Below are positions 11,213-23,600 of a DNA stretch of 64,000 bases, piece after piece. The position numbers and the translations under genes are program-made. Under the pieces are notes generated by a model, which saw nothing but the letters and a program-made list of their open reading frames with translations, searched no databases and was not told the DNA's origin. The stretch's first letter is position 1. Each line of letters opens with the position of its first letter. The stretch lies in contig NC_089553.1 of assembly GCF_040115645.1 (NCBI RefSeq), positions 1,736,001-1,800,000 of the forward strand, given 5' to 3'. The stretch comes from Euwallacea fornicatus (taxonomy: Eukaryota; Arthropoda; Insecta; Coleoptera; Curculionidae).

Positions 11213-13104
11213 GTGTGCCACGTTGTTTTGATCAAGAGCTTAAGGAGGAGTTGCTCCTCTGAGCAGATTAATAAAACTTCAAAAGGGCAAATTCTTCTCT
11301 GAAAAAAATGTAACACAAAGCTTTACTTCCAGCTACAAAGGCAAACTTTTTAACGACATGAATTTATTTTATTTAGGATAAAGGTGTGTGTGATTTCTTG
11401 TTATTTCAGTATTCCTACGGCCCTTTTTTCTTTGACAAAAACGTAACAAGAAGACCCTTTCCCAGCAACAGACGAATGCCACTGCAAATACCTGCCTCGC
11501 CTTTCATTCCTTTGCAAATTATGTTGTCCTTTTTAATCCAAAAACACATTGAATTTAAGAAATTTTTCCTTATAAAGGGTTGTTAATTTAATCCCACATT
11601 CAACTGGAAGAGGTAAAAACAGTTAGATTAGTTTCCGAATGGAGTTCTAGCGGGCACCGTGGAAAATTGCTTTATATTGGATGTTCAAGATGAGATACTA
11701 CAGTTCCAGATATTAAACGAAATTTTTATAGGAATCCAATTTCCGCGCTATTTGGCGAAACAGTTTAAATTTGAAGTAAACTTCTTGGCAGGCACCATGG
11801 AGGGAAAACCTATTAACAGCCAATAATTGAAGCCTGCACCATATAGCTTCCATTGTGGAATAATGGAAGATAAATATTCACAATAATGGAGAGAAGGCAC
11901 ATAAATGCTTCCAACGAGTTTCCTATGGGAAAACGGTGACACGATATAGGCGGATCTTTAGCAAATATTCCTCAAATCCCATTAGTAAGATTCATTGGGT
12001 CTGGCATGGGTTTCGACTTAAGGAGATTCATTAGGGAAGGGCGAGTGCTTGAATTTTTTCTAGGGAACTAGAAGTTGTTTTTCTATTGAGAAGATTTATC
12101 GGATTTAAATTGCTTTAGAGGGAATCAGCGCAAATTTAGAAATCTTGAAAGTCACAGTTAACGGAAAACGTCAAAAACCCATTTGGATTTTGCCCTCTAA
12201 TTGAGTTTTCTTCATATAATTTTCCGTTTCGAGTATTTAGCAGTTTTTTTCGCTCTATTCTTTTTGTTTGGTCTAAAGACGTTCGAAGCTTTTCAATATC
12301 CATCTGTTTGTTGCAATTTCCTTAAACGTTTCGATTTTTCCCCTGACCTACATCAATGCATATCCGGGCGTTATGTTTAAATAATTCGGGATCACTGTTT
12401 CCGGTAAGCGCTTGGCTGCCGAGAGGTTCGTTGAGGGAGCACGAGATAGTGATTTGAGGCATAATCCGCGCCTCGTAAGCCTGGGGATCAACTGATTTCC
12501 GTCAATATACACGAAGACCCACAGGACCGTTAAAGTCAATAATTTAGAAGACAAAAGTCTTTTACAGAGGGGAACATATTCGACCGACGATGCGGATCAT
12601 TATACAGAGTGGCCGTTTGAAAACGCGACACGCGCAGCTCCCAGCAGCTAGGCGAATTTGCGACAAAACGCTGGACTACGTAAGACTTATTTTTTGGAGG
12701 GGGGAGGGGGACGTTTTAGGCTAATTCCGACTGCCGTCTGTGCAACACCTTACGGGGCGGAGAGGGGGGGGGTACCACCCCAAAACCTTAATTGGAAAAG
12801 AAGGTCGAGCGACACCTCATGTTGAAGGTAATTTAATGTTCTTTATAACCTCTCGAGGTTAAAGTGTCTACTGTCACCAAAATTAAGATATCGGATTTCT
12901 AAAAATGCGTAAATCGAGTTATTACCGTTCAGCCATTCCACTTCACTATAATACATTTACTTTACGACAGTAAATTAATTGTTATTTTCTTTATATTGTT
13001 TGTATTACGCTGGAAAAAAAGGAAACTGGGTCGATCAGCAACAAAAAGCGTCAAGCTGAAAATGCGGTAGTAAATGAGGCAACTGAGGTGGCAGCTATAA
13101 TTTC
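11213..13104. other. Noncoding, no gene recognised
   Basis: Mixed AT-rich sequence. A G-rich stretch and a C-rich partner lie around 12698-12782. No gene, RNA or element end was identified. Confidence 0.55.
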
Positions 13105-13309
13105 TTATCCCTGTTTTTTGCTCCGATAGTTTTTAAAATGTCTATAGCCGCAAAGGCAGCGAAATCGATACTAATCTAAACATCGAATTGGAGACGCCTG
13201 CCGGCTTGGCTCCGCCCACTTCGTTGTCGATCTTTGTCAGAGACACATTAATCCTAACGCGGTCCTTCTCCCACTTGCAGTACATTTCCAACGTTACCAC
13301 TTGAACTGG
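13105..13309 (-). mobile_element. Copy E of the inverted-repeat/tandem-unit family (partial)
   Basis: Reading the minus strand from 13309 gives CCAGTTCAAGTGG, then the CAAGTGGGAGAAGGACCGCG block, then GTGGGCGGAGCC, then GATTAGTATCGATTTCGCTG. This is the same order as the left arms of copies A-D. The opposite arm is missing, so this is a truncated copy. Confidence 0.7.
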
Positions 13310-14158
13310 CTTTATCTGTAGACGATCTTCACTAAATCTAAAAAGTGGGTACTGGCACGTGAAGATGTGCCAGAGGATGAGGAAATGAGCCCATTTTCTA
13401 CCAGCGCTTGCCCATACCAATTTACTGTTATGTCTTTCGGATCGGGCAACATTCGGCAAGTTAAGAAATGCGCACCTGAAGTTGAACTGCAGAAAATGGC
13501 ATTAACATCGGCTATGATCGGCCGTTGAGGATTGGTCAGTTCGGTGCCGTCGAGAAAATTTATGTAGAAGTTCATCCGTATTGGAAAATCGCTACATAAA
13601 GTAGAAGAAAAAAACCGTCGTTATCATGGGGCCGCGAATGTAGGAAGGCGATGGCGAGACTTGAAGCGGCTAATGGAGGGACTCTTCATTGTGGATGCGT
13701 GTGATGATATTGATATGGTCAAGTTGAAGTACGCCCTTAGAGATGTAAAACTCAATTATCGGTCATCGAGTGCCGCAGCAAAAGATTTGAGTAAATCAGA
13801 AAAAAAACAGCATTTCTATGGCAAAAAAGTCAGTGAATTGTGCTGGTCAAGACAATTACGGGATATTTCAAAATATTGTCTTAAACGTTTTTTGTGCCGC
13901 ATGAAACGTATCAAGACAAATTTTATTTGTAGTTTTTTATCGATAAAATAAAGCACTTCTTGTTATTCAAATTTGATTTGACCAGTTGTGACAATCCTGT
14001 TTAAAATTGTGCAAATTTTTAAATTAAAAGACGATGGTTATCCAATGTAATTTGAATTCGTGATTTATTAATTTAGCACAAAAATGAATTTTTAATCATG
14101 AATATAACCCACTCTTGCTGCTAACAAGTTTGGCATCGTGATGGTTTTTTGATTTATT
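13310..14158. other. No gene recognised; one unassigned 96-codon frame
   Basis: A plus-strand frame at 13661-13951 begins without a clear ATG context and has no recognised motif. Two overlapping frames also occur on the minus strand, which argues against any of them being real. Confidence 0.5.
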
Positions 14159-15163
14159 TCATGACATTGATTCAATCAACTTATCAAAGACGTCTTGAGC
14201 AATTTCATTCTACTCTTCAATTAGGGCATTTCGAAGATCTGGAATAGTTCGAAGTGGTCATTTTTTGCTCGCAACACGTCTTCCCAAAGCACCTCAAGTG
14301 TGCTCAATTGGATTTCCATCTGGAGAATTGGCAGGCCATGCCATTCTCTCAATATTAATTTCATCCAATCGGTTGTTCGCGGGGTTAGCGCGATGTGGCC
14401 GAGCATTGTCGCCCATAAATATGAATTGATTACCTATTGCTCCAGCATCCGGCACTATGATAGGTTGAAGAATTTCATTAGGATACTAGTGGGCGTTTAA
14501 AGGACCATGGTCAATGAAATAAAGATTTGTGTGCCTGCCAAGACTAATACCAGCCCATACCATGATGCCGCCATCTTCCAAGTGAGACCTTTCTCTGATA
14601 AACTGATGATTGTTTCGTGTTCTGCATTCACTCCAAATCAGAACAAATCTATTAACAGTGAACCTAGACTCGTCACTGTAGAGTGCCCGGTTCCATTCAT
14701 TACAGGCCCAATTTCGATTAAGCTCAGCCCATGTTCTTCTTGCTTTTTTGTGTTCCACGGTCAGTGGAATACGCACCATTGGTTTTCAGACATACAATCC
14801 TACACTGTGGAGTCTATTTCTTATGGTTTGAGGGAACGCAAGCCTGGCGGTACCACGGGCAAAGTTGCTTCTTAGAAGTGTTGCATTGACATTGCGATTT
14901 CTTCCCGCGAGCAATTGGAGAAATCGGTCTTCCCTGGGTGCTGCTGTTGATGGTCGACCTTGTCCTGGTCTTCTTCTAACATTTCCTGTTTTAGGAAATC
15001 GACTCGATAACAATCTTCTGGCAATGGCTGACATTAAAAACTTGGAAAACATGTTGGTCTGTGTTCGCCGAGCTTCGATTTGTCGTACGGCTCGCCGTGC
15101 CTCACTTTCCATCGAATCATGTTGCTCGTTCATTGCAGGAATAATGGAATCGAAAAATTGCAC
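14159..15163 (-). pseudogene. Tc1-like (DD34E) transposase with five in-frame stops
   Basis: From ATG 15163 to TGA 14159-14161 a single register of 335 codons is readable without any indel. It is cut by five stops, at 14786-14788, 14486-14488, 14294-14296, 14258-14260 and 14210-14212. The N-terminal part carries RRRPGQGRPS, the hook between the DNA-binding and catalytic domains. Catalytic motifs are YSDESRF, DNARPH and SPDGNPIEH, with 34 residues between the second D and the E. Length is normal for Tc1. At least four stops fit C-to-T or G-to-A changes, for instance Trp in HTWDAL-type and EEWNE-type motifs and Arg in LYVRKPM-type motifs of relatives. I could not find terminal repeats, so the element limits are open. 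Confidence 0.85.
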
Positions 15164-17265
15164 ACCACTTTTCCCTGAGTACCAAAATGCGATTGGTACC
15201 TAAGTAGCGCTTAAATGTGCTTTTATGTTTTTTGTGAGAATTCAAGTGAAAACCTGCAGAGACCTACCAGAGGCATTATTTTCCTGTTTGGTCTTGTAAA
15301 ATTATTATTATGCTGAAGGAAATAGGCGAATAAAATTGAGTAAAAAAATTATATTCATCAATAACCTATTATCCCCTAATTGTTTTGAGTAATATACAAG
15401 CAAAAACTCTGTGAGCCAAATAGCTAGATAAATAGAGCACCTACAGCAGTACGACTTCAATCAGGATAAAGTCTTTGTAATCACGTATTTCTAATGATCA
15501 GAAACGTCTTCTTCACGGTCTCCTATAGAGCTACGGAGGAGAGCTGTTTACGCTGACAAAAAAAATTTATTATGTCGATTTCAATGGAATTTTGATTAAG
15601 TGAATTTACATTACAACTAAACTATGAGATTGGCGGCAATGAGCAGAAAATTGTAGGTGAAATTTTGAATATTTCAAGAAAATTCTCCGAGCCCAAATAG
15701 GTATAGACAATATTCCTGATGCGACCCAAGTATTCTTAATAGCTCTCATCAAAAGAAGTGTAACTCATAACGAAATATCGGATTTTGGTGAGGTGTTTAG
15801 GGATTTTCGAGGAAACTTGCTCATGTATCTCAGGAAAAACAGAAATTTTCTTACATCGCTAGTTATAACTATAACTTAAATTTCTACAAATATAAAATAT
15901 TTTTAATTACTTTGTTCAAGCTTCTAATCGTATTTCATGGCTCTCTCCCCTTGGAACGTAAAATGTTTTCTGTGAAATTTCAACTCTTCGGCAATAATTG
16001 AATCCGATAACGAGCCGAAGCTTATTCAATTAAAACTATCGATTGGGATGGGCGCTTCAGTGAAGGGTGCAGCCAAAGAAATCGAGTCTAATATTCTTAA
16101 CTAAATAGAGAGAATCTTTCAAAGAAAAAAAAAAGCATATTTAGTCAAAAAATAAATAATTTAGAGTATGACGGCATTTGATGAACTATTAGCAGCACTT
16201 AAAAAATGTAGGTAAGTGTCTGAAGTGGTGCTCCTTTGGTCTCAAACAAGTGTAGTCACTGAAGGTAACAGAGCTTATTAGTGTCCCACTTTAGATTCTA
16301 TCCATTTTGTTCAATTAGGTTAAGTGTTTTTATATGTTTGGAGTGTTTACTGTTCCTTTATACGCTAACTTTGTTTAATTAAGTCGCGTTATTATTCTGT
16401 CTATAAGTCAATAATAATTTATAAATTAATTTAAGAAATAAATTGTGTAAAGCTGCGAAAATCTTCCTGATCGGGAAAGGACCCATTCGGTGACAGAATA
16501 CAGGTTTTGCAGTGCGAATGTAATGCCTGTAGGCTGTAAAGTAACGCTTTTGCTGCCTATATTGTAAAGATAACAAATATGAAACAAATGAAATATACAA
16601 ATACCTAATGAAAATTCATTTTAATCGGCAAGTAGAAGTAAATGATAGTACTAAACCGATCCAAACATTGGTATATTTTTTATCAATTTATTCCATATGC
16701 TGCTTCCTTTACTGTGTATTCATTTGTAGTAATCAATTGCCACCAATCGAAGAGACGCAAAGCAGATTTGCATAAAAATTTCCATTTTATAATATTAATG
16801 TGGGTTTTATGTTTCAAGCGAAAGTGAGATGGATTAACGTCCGAAACACTCAAGATTCTATTGTTCAATTTATACTGCGTGACATAGAAAAGTGTTGAAA
16901 ACATCGAATCAAGCAGAAATGAAACTTCCATATACCGGTGAAAATTTATTCAAAAAAATACTTATGTTAATGCGATGGAAAAAAAAAGAACGAAAAGGAA
17001 CGAACCGAGTCCCGTAGAAAAACATAGGCCAAAAGCAATTAACCTGCTGGGGGTTTTTCAAAGACTAAACATTAAACTACTGTCGAAAAAGTACCATCAG
17101 AACCTTGTTAAGCCCTTTCACCAGAAAAACCCTCAAACTGACGTGATGCACTTTAGATTGCCAGATGAGTTCGCATATGGTCCTTATCCTGGCAAGGTCG
17201 CCTAAAATTCTTAGGGTACAAGCAACTGACAAAAACAAAACATTAAAAATATAATCAGTGTCGTA
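15164..17265. other. Noncoding, no gene recognised
   Basis: AT-rich DNA with only short frames that overlap on both strands. The 5' part probably includes the leader of the Tc1 relic at 14159-15163. Confidence 0.55.
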
Positions 17266-18689
17266 TCATGATTTCAACAAAAAGAGAACACCCCGTAAAA
17301 ATGGTTTTATTTAAATAATTTTTGAAATTCATGTTTGTATATGGGAACACAATAAACGATTAAATTTTCAGCAATATTTATCAAATGTATTTACGAGTTA
17401 TCAGAAATTTTAAGTTTTTTTTTTTTATTGTAAAAATTGCAGTAAAATATCAACAATATAACTGCCAAATATCATTTATTGGGGTGCAGTGTGCTTAGCA
17501 AGTGCTTTTAGATTAATTAAATATGTCCAGACGCAGGATGCAGTGAAATTTTCATCAATCGAGCGAGTTCGAGACAGGTCGATTAGTGCGTTTACGAAAG
17601 GCCGGTTGGTCATTTGGGGAAATCGCCACTAAATTGACCCGCAGTGTAAAAACTATGGTGAGATGTTGTCAGACATTATTCCAAGAAGAGCAAACAGGCA
17701 GAAAGAGGGGTACTGGACGATCCTGAAGAATTACAGAACGCCGAGATCTCCACCTTCGCATTATGGCACTAAGAGACAGGTTCGTCTCAGGCTGACGGAT
17801 CAGTGGTTTCCTGAGTATGGAAAGCCCATTGGGATTCAAACCATTTATTGCCGTATAAGAAGTTTCGGACTGACTTCCTACCGTCCCTATCTTATGTTAC
17901 CATTCACCTTAAACCATCAACAAAATCAACTGCAGTGATGCAAAGAACGGATATATTCGAATTTGAAATGGGATAATGTGTTTAGTGACGAACCCAAATT
18001 CTGGTTGGGTATGCATGATGGCCGGACAAGAATAAGAAAAAAACAGGGTGAAACACGGGATCTTCAGTCTACAATACAGAAGCATTCCAATCAGACTGTA
18101 GGGGTAATGGTTTGGAGTGCTACTGCATATGGTAGCAAATAACATTTACTTTTCGTTAGAGGCGGTATGACAGTCCAACGATACATCTAAGCAGTCCTGA
18201 AACCTTATTTCGTGCCTCATCTGGAAACTTTTGTTAATCCAGTTTCCCAGCAAGACAAAGCACGACCACATGTGATTAGGGTGACAATGGACTTCTTTCA
18301 ACAAAATACAATCAATTTGCTACCTTGGCCACATCGATCTCCAGACTTCTCACCGATTGAACATGTACGGAAGATTGAAGGTAGAAGGTTGCATAATTTA
18401 CCCCATCCCCTACAAACATTAGCGACGCTATGTCATGTTTTCTAGTAAATCGGTAATGAGATCTCCCAAGAGGACATCAATCGCCTCACTGAATCCGTGC
18501 CTAGACGTGTACAAGAATGTATCAGACACCACGGAAGACCAACAAATTATTTTTTTTTTTTGTTTTTAACATTTAAATTTGTTTAATTGTTTTAATGAAG
18601 CATTTAGTTTAACGTAAGAAACATTTATACCAAAAATTATCTAAATAAAACCATTTTTGCAGGGTGTAATCTTCTTTTATGTTACGCAG
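17266..18689 (+). mobile_element. Tc1-like transposon, copy 2 (inverted relative to copy 1)
   Basis: The right end, read inward from 18689, is CTGCGTAACATAAAAGAAG and continues to CACCCTGCAAAAATGGTTTT. TA follows at 18690-18691. The left end is decayed: the inner block CACCCCGTAAAAATGGTTTT at 17289 is clear, but the outer 23 bp match poorly, so 17266 is an estimate. The core (about 17442-18510) is identical by eye to copy 1, including all lesions, while both ends are clearly diverged from copy 1. Confidence 0.85.
17523..18445 (+). pseudogene. Tc1-like transposase, broken (copy 2)
   Basis: The 923-bp relic is collinear with the copy at complement 4972-5894. It has the same stop at codon 8, the same frameshift and the same internal stops. 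Motifs FSDEPKFWLG, QQDKARPH and SPDFSPIEH are present. The shared lesions mean either that both copies come from one already broken parent or that sequence was transferred between them after breakage. Confidence 0.85.
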
Positions 18690-19549
18690 TATATTTCCAT
18701 GCATTATATTGCGATTTTCCAGGACGGACTTTGGTGGCCGAGGTTCTTGAGTCTTAGACGGTCAGGGATCATTTTTTAAGTTTACCAACAAGATATCATA
18801 ATTTCGACAAAACTGACGAGATTGTACAATCCTTTACGTTAATGTTATTGTTTACATGAAAATTATTGCGTGAGCAAAATTACCAAGACGTTGACCCCTA
18901 ATTCTAATTGATCGTTAGTTTGTCATGGAAACTCATACGTTATTAGGAATATGTCTGGTGTATGTTTAAAAACTTTTAACCATTTAGATTTCTAGAAGCG
19001 CAAACTAAAGCTAAAAATGCTGGAACACGTAGACCTTAGAGTAAAGCGGGAAGACGAAGAATAAAAAGAATGCTCATTCAAATAGATGAGTCAAGTGACA
19101 TCACTTTAAAGGCCCTCAAATTCTCTGAACAACCGCGACAAAATGTTTTTTTTATTCAAATCTAGTTGAAAAACTGGGTCATCCTGTGAATTTATCAAAA
19201 AAAGCATGTAAAAGGATGGACATGGAAAATTATGTGGGAATTTATATACAAGGTGAACTATTAAAAACAGATCACGTGCAATATCTCGAATGGAATTTTT
19301 CTCTTTGGCAACCCCGAAACACGTCAGTTTTGTATTTAAGGAGGCCATTTTTAGATTATAAATTCGTAGGTCTAAAGTCATCGCCCCAAATGGGGTGGCA
19401 ACCCCTTCAAGAATCTTAAATGCCACGGGGGGTCAAGTGGCGCATTACATCAAAGGTATTTCAATTCTCTTTACAAATATGCTGAAATTTTTTTGCTCCG
19501 CCTTTAAATATTGTAAAAAAACCGTTTAAATTAATTCCGTTTCACATAA
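18690..19549. other. Noncoding, possible transposon end
   Basis: No gene recognised. TATACAAGGTGAACTATTAAA at about 19234-19254 resembles the start of an ACAGGGTG-type element. GGGGTGGCAACCCC at 19391-19404 is a short inverted repeat. Confidence 0.45.
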
Positions 19550-20290
19550 TTTTTTTAGAAATTGAAGGAAATATTTTTCATAAATATGTGGGTACACGTC
19601 AAATATCGTTTTTAGTTGTGCATTTTTTGATCTAAGAGACATATCTACTGGGTTACCCAAGTAGTAGATAAATGTATTTTTTCATTTTTTTCTTTCGTAA
19701 CCTCACACATATTATTACGTTTTGGAATTATTTAAGAATTTCTGCACATATTTCGTGTAACATACCTATATAATAATAATAATAATAATACAATCGATTG
19801 AATCGATGAAGTGGGGCAGTTAGAGGAGCCTGCTGGATCGCCTGACCTAACCTATATGGACTTTTTTATGGGGTTATCCGAGACAAAGGGTGTATTTTTA
19901 TAAGCATAACAACATAGAAGAGTTCAAAAATGAAATTACTCAAGACGCTCCACTTTCCAAGTGATTAGAAAAGTTCTTGAGAAATTCGAATTTGAATTGT
20001 TATTCTTTGAGTATTATTAGTTATAGCGTTATTTCTATTTTTTGCAGCTTTTCGAAAATTGTTGAATTTAGACATGGGTGCGTTACATGAAACATGTTCG
20101 GAATTTCTCGCAGACCTCACAAACGTCATGATATATATGAGATTCCGTAAGAAAAAAATTAAAAACTACATTTATCTATTACATGGGTAAACCTGCACAT
20201 GATTTTTATGTGAAAAAATGCACAACTAAAATAAACATTTGTCGCGTTCCAGCATTTTCATGAAAAATGTTTTCCTCAATATTTAACGAA
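19550..20290 (+). mobile_element. Internally deleted DD41D element with ~190-bp inverted repeats
   Basis: Sequence from about 19550 to 19740 matches the reverse complement of about 20095-20290. The shared blocks are TTTAGTTGTGCATTTTTT, then ACCCAWGTARTAGATAAATG, then TTTTTTTCTT. Between the arms lies a short piece of transposase C-terminus (19800-19960). This looks like a deletion derivative that kept both long ends. Exact termini are uncertain. Confidence 0.65.
19800..19960 (+). pseudogene. DD41D transposase C-terminal fragment
   Basis: Translation, with one frame change, gives PAGSPDLTYMDFFLWGY-like text followed by RQRVYFYKHNNIEEFKNEI. This matches the region around the third catalytic Asp of DD41D transposases. 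The rest of the protein is missing. Confidence 0.65.
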
Positions 20291-20394
20291 TTCATGCGGG
20301 ACTCCTGTTCCTTAATGCATATATTTCCAAGAGGAGGGCGCCTCTCCTCGTTATGTTTACCGGTTCGATAGTTTCTTTGCAATAATTTTCCTGA

Positions 20395-20600
20395 TAGATG
20401 GATTTGTTAGAGGTACCACGGAATGGCCAGCTGGATCTCCCGGCCTTACACCTCGAGACTTCTTTCATTTGGATAGACCTTTAAAACGTGGTTCGCGCGA
20501 CTCCCGTACAGAGGACCTTCGTCACTTCACATATTTTTGCATTGCAGAAATCTCTACGAAGGGGCATTAGGCAACAGTTTTCAAGCGACAAATCCATTTA
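20395..20600 (+). pseudogene. DD41D transposase C-terminal fragment, second
   Basis: The frame reads RGTTEWPAGSPGLTPRDFF, then LKRGSRDSRTEDLRH. The motif WPAGSPxLTPxDFF contains the third catalytic Asp region of the family. It lies outside the arms of the 19550-20290 element and may be a separate remnant. Confidence 0.6.
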
Positions 20601-23600
20601 GTAGTAGTTATTCAAGCCCTCCCATAATCTGTTCGGTAAATATCGGATAACAAAGCGCCACCTTAAGCATATTGAATAGATAATGTCGTGCCTGGGAATC
20701 TTTAAGGCCCGTTTACAATTAAATATAAATGAAGCTTTTCGAAGTTTGTGTATCGTTAATGGAAACGAGTCGAAGTTAGCGAAGCGACAACCCTCCGCTC
20801 CGACGACATACTAACCAATTAAAAAGCGGGCTTATCTTGGCTTTTGTCACGTTTAGAACTTTCCAGACATACTTATAAGTTGACGATAACAAAAACCTCC
20901 CTGACGGGGCCGCTTCTTGTGATTTTAAATAGGGACGCCGCTTTATATTTAACACGTCACACCTATTTTATGTGCCAAAATTATATTACTTCAAACCTAC
21001 GCGGAATATGGAATATGATATTGGTTTATATAGCCAGCGGCTAGCTTAACAGAAGGAAATCCGTAACGCGGTAATCAAGTTTGGATATTGCAATTTCCGA
21101 TCTGGAACTGAATGTCGCAAATTGCCGACTTTATTGCGTTAGAAACGCTGTTTAACTAAAGGGGAACAACGCCCTAAAAAGTGAGCCTTTGCAGAGAATT
21201 AAGGCCTCAAAAATACAAAGTCCCGACCCTTAAAGAACAAAAGCTCATAAGCATGTTATTTATAGAGTAATAAATGTCCCAAAAGGCACGAAGAAGTAAA
21301 TTGTTAAAATTTATTAATGGTTAAATCGCAATACATCCGCCTTTGATAAACGACGGGAAGAATTTTAGCCATAAAGTTACTTTAAGGCCAATTTGGGTAT
21401 TACTCTAGGCCATTAATATCAATTAAAAGCGATTTTGTTTGCACCGTTGGGCGAACACCACTGTCCTCGTCAATCGATAGTTTTAATTGAATGCTTCTGA
21501 AATAAATTGGTACCTAATTCGTTCAATCGATCAATTTGTATTAAGGGGCAACAAGAATCTAGGTATATCGCAAAGCTAAAAACCTCCTAAAGAGATTTAA
21601 AAGTGCCCGAAGTTGTTGACTGCACTTTGGAGTGGATTTACTTGTAATTGTCAAATGAGAGAATGGTGTATATAAACCGAAAGGGATTAAGCCTGCGGTT
21701 TTCCAGCCCCAAGATAAAAGGATTTGGCTTCGTGTTGGATCCGGATAAGGATTTTCAATGATCTTTATCGGAGTTGTGAATGTGCCCGTTTTCATCGGTT
21801 TATGGTATAACTTATTCAGAAACTGCTGAGAAAAGCATAATTGCGGATATATTTCAATCTCTTCCGTGCATTTGTCTACTTAGGCTCCAAATCATCAAAA
21901 AGCACGCAACCTGCTGAACGGGAAATTGAAAAGCACTTTGAAATATTGTACAACAAATTTAACGGCTCGCTCTTAGCTGCGACCAAAGAAAATTTCAAGT
22001 ATTACGGCAAGAACTCTTTATTATCTTGATGGTATGGCGAATGCCCCCATAAACCGCCTCATTTGATCACGTCGCGCTGTGTACATTCAGCCGAGTTTAC
22101 AATCGCTTTTGATACATAAATAAGGTTTAATTTTCTTTACAAACAGAAACTGCCCATTTCCGAGCGAAAGTACCAAAAAATCTCTTTGAAGCCTGCAACA
22201 AAAGTGGAAAATCCGCCTTAATTGCAGTTAAAACGCGAATCAAATTCCTTCTACATCATTTTCCACTCATAAGAACACGAAAGATAAATTACTTGAGATA
22301 ATTAAAGTTCGGAGATTAACCGAGCTGGTTGAGTATTTTCGCTCTTAAGTAATTATATAAAGTTATAAAGTGCATCGAGTAATGTCAGATACAGACTGAT
22401 CTTCGAAAGTTTAAGCCCTCAGTATAAAACATTATAGTTACATGGATATGTCAAGATTTAACTGATTGTAAGGAGTAGGAACATGGGAACACGTCTTGGG
22501 GTAAAGTTTATCGGGTCAGAAAGATGCAATTTTCTTACCACCTGAGAGTTATCAATAACCTAAACTCAGTTAAAGTTCATTAATAAAATAAATGAGGCTT
22601 ATCCCAGATAGAAACCCTTTATAAATTATTATAGAAAAGCAAATAGCTCGCCCTGTTTAAACCCTTAATAGAATCTTGGCTCAAAATTGAGGTTTGAGGC
22701 TATCAGGACCTTTAGAGATAAATTACTTCAATTCATTTGAGCTTGGAGATTTGCCCAACTAGCGGATAACTTTATATTGTGTTTACCAACTAAACCTATT
22801 ACCAACTGAAGGCGAAGGAGAGAAGGGAATTTCCAGAAATATTGTGCCAGATTTAACATGGTTTATTTTTATGGAAGTAGAATTTATGATTTTTCTTAAT
22901 AATTGACTTGCAATTCCGCCATAGACAGTTTTCTCAAAAACTGCTTGCTTTTCCTTAAATTTAATTTCAAATCGAATTCTTGTCTCGCATGCATCTGTTT
23001 TTTAATCATTTTAAAAGTTTAAGATTCATGGAGATAATTTTCATCTACAAAAAAAAAACGGCTTAAAAGTCATTGACGTAGTGGAAACTTCAAGTGAGTA
23101 AAGAACTTGTACAAATTACTTATTTTCCTTCCTACGTCTGGTACAGCTCTGTTTACTTTCTACTAAATGTGGAAGTTTCGGAATTAATAGAGAAAATTTC
23201 GAGCTACAAAACTATATCTCAGAATCAGCAGCGTAGCACTACTCTAATTCAGTAATGAATTTAGCAAAAATACTTATTATTCCCTTCGCTTTTAATTCAT
23301 CAGATTCATATCTGGCACGCCTCAATTTGCTTTTTCATTTATTTGAAAATTTCAAGATCTATGGAGAAAATTTGAAAACATAAAATTACGTGAAAATCAT
23401 TGGCGGGGATAAAGAATTTATAAATAAATTATTGCTTTTCCTTTCGATTTCATTTCACCAAATTCATATACGATGCTGACCATTATAGAAACACGTAACA
23501 AGATATAGCGCGACCTCACGCTCTTAAAGAATTTATAAAAAATTGCATATTTTTTACCTTTCAATGTTATTTCCTCAGGCACATGTCTGCTAAGCCTTGT

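Noticed and set aside
13661..13951. 96-codon frame with mixed composition
   Set aside because: No ATG in a good context, no homologue recognised, and competing frames on the minus strand nearby.
17221..17288. A clean left terminus and TA duplication for Tc1 copy 2
   Set aside because: The outer 23 bp do not match the other three ends well, so the left limit given is only an estimate.
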